Source: Methylococcaceae bacterium UBA659
Lineage (GTDB): Bacteria > Pseudomonadota > Gammaproteobacteria > Methylococcales > Methylomonadaceae
DNA length: 7,983 nt
Assembly (NCBI GenBank): GCA_002299495.1
Contig: DBNZ01000177.1
Coordinates: forward strand, 1-7,983
Reading direction: 5' to 3'
Part shown: positions 6,274 through 7,983 of the stretch, one piece after another
Position numbering within the stretch: the stretch's first letter is position 1
How the letters are laid out: every line of letters starts with the position of its first letter
Made by a program: the position numbers and the translations under genes
Notes under the pieces: generated by a model
What the model was told of the DNA's origin: nothing
What the model saw: the letters and a program-made list of their open reading frames with translations, nothing else
Database searches by the model: none

Positions 6274-6295
6274 AATCAATATTCTTTCTTATATC
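6262..6295 (+). promoter_or_regulatory. Possible Pho box and -10 before pstS
   Basis: CTTGTCACATAAAATCAA (6262-6279) loosely resembles a Pho box, two CTGTCAT-like heptamers separated by an AT-rich tetramer. The left half is good (TTGTCAC); the right half is poor and out of register by one base. TATATC (6290-6295) lies 10 bp downstream, the spacing known for PhoB-activated promoters, where the box replaces the -35. The gene behind it is a classic Pho target, which raises the prior. The match itself is weak. Confidence 0.35.
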
Positions 6296-6322
6296 TTAAG
6301 AACTTATTCCAGAGAGCCAATA

Positions 6323-7306
6323 ATGAAATTTTCGTTTAAAGTAAAAACACTCTGCATGGCTGTGGGCTTGATGGTCGGGGTGTTGGCGGGCGGTGGTGTC
6401 TTGGCCGTGCAAAAAATCGACGCCGGCACCCCTGAATACACCAAGGTCAGTGGCATTTCGGGCAACCTGTCCAGCGTAGGCTCTGATACCTTATCCAACC
6501 TAATGACCTTGTGGGCGGAGGCCTTTAACCGCATTTACCCTAACGTCAACATTCAAATCCAGGCGGCCGGTTCTTCGACGGCACCACCGGCCTTAACTGA
6601 AGGCACGGCTAACTTTGGCCCGATGAGCCGGGAAATGAAAGACGACGAGCTGGAAGCCTTTGAAAAAAAGTTTGGCTACAAACCCACCGCCATCCCCGTC
6701 GCGGTTGACACTTTGGCCGTATTTGTCCATAAAGACAATCCCATCAAAGGCTTATCGATAGCTCAGGTAGACGCCATTTTTTCATCCACCCGCAAATGCG
6801 GCTACGAAAAAGACATTAGAACCTGGGGCGATTTAGGCATCAAATCCTGGCAAACAAAAAGCCTCCAATTATTTGGGCGCAACTCTGTTTCAGGCACCTA
6901 TGGCTTTTTTAAAGAGCATGCCCTGTGCAAGGGCGACTTTAAAAACAACGTGAATGAGCAACCGGGTTCTGCATCGGTGGTTCAATCGGTGAGCGCTTCC
7001 TTAAACGGCATAGGTTATTCTGGTTTAGGTTACATGACCTCGAGCGTAAACGCCGTGCCGTTGGCTAAAAAGAACACCAAAGATTATGTGGCCGCCACAC
7101 CAGAAAACGCCCTTGCCGGAAAATATCCGTTGTCGCGTCATCTTATTGTTTATGTGAATAAAAAACCTAACCAACCGTTGCCACCCTTGGAACGTGAATT
7201 CATCAAAATGGTGTTATCAAAAACAGGGCAGGAAGTGGTCATTAGAAGCGGCTACATCCCCTTACCAAGTAAGATCATCAAAAAAATACTAAAAACCATC
7301 GAATAA
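6323..7306 (+). CDS. pstS: Phosphate ABC transporter, periplasmic phosphate-binding protein
   Basis: Binds inorganic phosphate in the periplasm and delivers it to the PstCAB importer. From the ATG at 6323 it is 327 aa. It begins with a signal peptide: basic MKFSFKVK, a hydrophobic core at about 10-27, and a probable cleavage site after VLA (residue 28). Phosphate-contact motifs of the family are visible: VGSDT at 52-56, AAGSST at 81-86, then GPMSREM and the later GRNSVSGTYGFF. Two cysteines, in STRKCGY and HALCKGD, could form a disulfide. The frame is open back to a TTG at 6263, but only the ATG places the signal peptide at the N-terminus. AGAGAG (6311-6316) gives a modest ribosome-binding site 6 bp before it. 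The sequence type resembles the larger Pseudomonas-like PstS group. A permease gene follows after 141 bp. Confidence 0.93.
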   Translation: MKFSFKVKTLCMAVGLMVGVLAGGGVLAVQKIDAGTPEYTKVSGISGNLSSVGSDTLSNLMTLWAEAFNRIYPNVNIQIQAAGSSTAPPALTEGTANFGPMSREMKDDELEAFEKKFGYKPTAIPVAVDTLAVFVHKDNPIKGLSIAQVDAIFSSTRKCGYEKDIRTWGDLGIKSWQTKSLQLFGRNSVSGTYGFFKEHALCKGDFKNNVNEQPGSASVVQSVSASLNGIGYSGLGYMTSSVNAVPLAKKNTKDYVAATPENALAGKYPLSRHLIVYVNKKPNQPLPPLEREFIKMVLSKTGQEVVIRSGYIPLPSKIIKKILKTIE

Positions 7307-7363
7307 CCGATCGGGTTAAATCTCATAAAGCGCCGGGACAATAACGGGTTCGATATGACTTAT

Positions 7364-7378
7364 GGTTGATTTGCAACC
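7364..7378. repeat. Small hairpin between pstS and pstC
   Basis: GGTTG (7364-7368) and CAACC (7374-7378) form a 5-bp stem with a 5-nt loop, extendable by one G-U pair. No T-run follows immediately. In pst operons the binding protein is usually made in excess of the membrane subunits, and an intergenic hairpin that stabilises the pstS 3' end would fit. That is inference. Also at 7309-7316 there is an 8-bp palindrome, CCGATCGG, right after the pstS stop. Confidence 0.3.
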
Positions 7379-7447
7379 GAAATCCGGTATCAGCAGCAGT
7401 TATTTGAACAGGTGTTCTCCAGCTCCCCCCCTTTGCCCAGTTTTTTT

Positions 7448-7983
7448 ATGTCCGTCCTAAACAAAACCCAAAATGCTTCGGCCAGCAAATCCGCCCAAAG
7501 AGATTTCCATCAATGGCGGCTTATTAAAGATAAGATCGCCTACGGCGGTGTGGTGATAGGAGGTGTCGGAGTCATTATCGCCGTGCTGATGATTTTCTTG
7601 TACCTGCTTTATGTCGTGTTGCCCATGTTTGCACCTGCCAGTATGGAGAAATCCAGCCACTACGGGATTCCAGAACAAAACCTAGGCAAAACCTTGGCCG
7701 TGGCCATTGAGGAACAAAACGAGATCGCCGTCCGCTTTACCGATACCGGACAGGCAGTGTTTTTTCAAGCCGCGACCGGCAAAGTGGAACTGACCGCAGC
7801 CATCACCATTCCAGAAGGCGCAAAAATTACCAGTTTTGCCGTAGGCAGCCCTGCCAGTAAAGGGGTGGTGATTTACGGCTTGAGCAATGGCCGTGCGTTG
7901 GTGGTGCAGCCTAAATACCAGCTTAGCTTCCCAGACAATGTGCGGGTCATTACGCCAAGTTTAGAATTCCCTTTAGGTGCAGA
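7448..7983 (+). CDS. pstC: Phosphate ABC transporter permease, long N-terminal form (partial)
   Basis: Cut by the right edge: 178 complete codons are visible and no stop is reached. A polar, basic N-terminus of about 32 residues leads into one strongly hydrophobic segment at about 33-58 ending in FLYLLYVVLPMF. A soluble, beta-rich stretch with no membrane segment follows (VAIEEQNEIAVRFTD, then VVIYGLSNGRALVV). The basic start, the single helix ending in YLLYVVLP, and the large extracytoplasmic region agree with the extended PstC-like permeases I know from Pseudomonas-type pst operons. The channel domain itself lies beyond the window, so the name rests on this pattern and on pstS next door. 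ATG 7448 follows directly on a run of seven T and has no Shine-Dalgarno sequence. In-frame TTG (7433) and GTG (7412) are possible alternatives. Confidence 0.72.
   Translation, partial: MSVLNKTQNASASKSAQRDFHQWRLIKDKIAYGGVVIGGVGVIIAVLMIFLYLLYVVLPMFAPASMEKSSHYGIPEQNLGKTLAVAIEEQNEIAVRFTDTGQAVFFQAATGKVELTAAITIPEGAKITSFAVGSPASKGVVIYGLSNGRALVVQPKYQLSFPDNVRVITPSLEFPLGA

Noticed and set aside
6263..6322. TTG start giving 20 extra residues on PstS
   Set aside because: It would bury the signal peptide behind a polar extension and overlap the probable promoter; ATG 6323 has a ribosome-binding site and a proper signal peptide.
7457..7678. Minus-strand ORF across the pstC start
   Set aside because: It lies opposite the pstC coding frame, which encodes a clear membrane helix; the reverse translation is low-complexity and unrecognisable.

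Overview
The window looks like chromosomal core DNA of a gammaproteobacterium with intermediate G+C. The gene order uvrC-pgsA, a phosphate-binding protein followed by a permease with a long N-terminal extension (the form I know from Pseudomonas-type PstC), and a SixA-type phosphatase all fit that class. A methanotroph-like (Methylococcales) host is only a guess from overall character. I see no insertion sequence, integrase, tRNA, rRNA or CRISPR array.

Region by region: (1) 1-286 holds the probable last 14 codons of an unidentified upstream gene and about 240 bp of non-coding DNA with two inverted repeats. (2) 287-3318 is a tightly packed plus-strand block: a family-5 (UDGb-type) uracil-DNA glycosylase overlaps uvrC by 20 bp, and uvrC overlaps pgsA by 11 bp. 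Base-excision repair, nucleotide-excision repair and phosphatidylglycerol synthesis are therefore probably co-transcribed. Both repair enzymes show a complete four-cysteine iron-sulfur ligand set. (3) 3319-4041 is a 111-bp gap with a 21-bp interrupted palindrome just upstream of a TetR/AcrR-family regulator. (4) 4059-5588 on the minus strand encodes a two-part CYTH-like plus CHAD protein, convergent with the tetR gene and divergent from sixA. (5) 5696-6211 encodes a SixA-type phosphohistidine phosphatase. (6) 6323 to the right edge is the start of a phosphate-uptake operon: pstS, then a cut-off pstC-like permease gene.

The right half has a common phosphate theme: a CHAD protein (a fold that binds polyphosphate), a phosphohistidine phosphatase and the high-affinity phosphate importer. 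A weak Pho-box-like site with a well-placed -10 lies in front of pstS. The best leads are the apparent loss of the ExExK signature in the CYTH half of the CHAD protein, the CHAD/SixA/Pst neighbourhood, the glycosylase-uvrC-pgsA overlap operon, the putative operator before tetR, a 21-codon ORF coupled to the sixA stop, and the odd pstC leader without a Shine-Dalgarno sequence. I did not find a clearly new multi-gene system. All family assignments come from motif recognition by eye, not from database searches.
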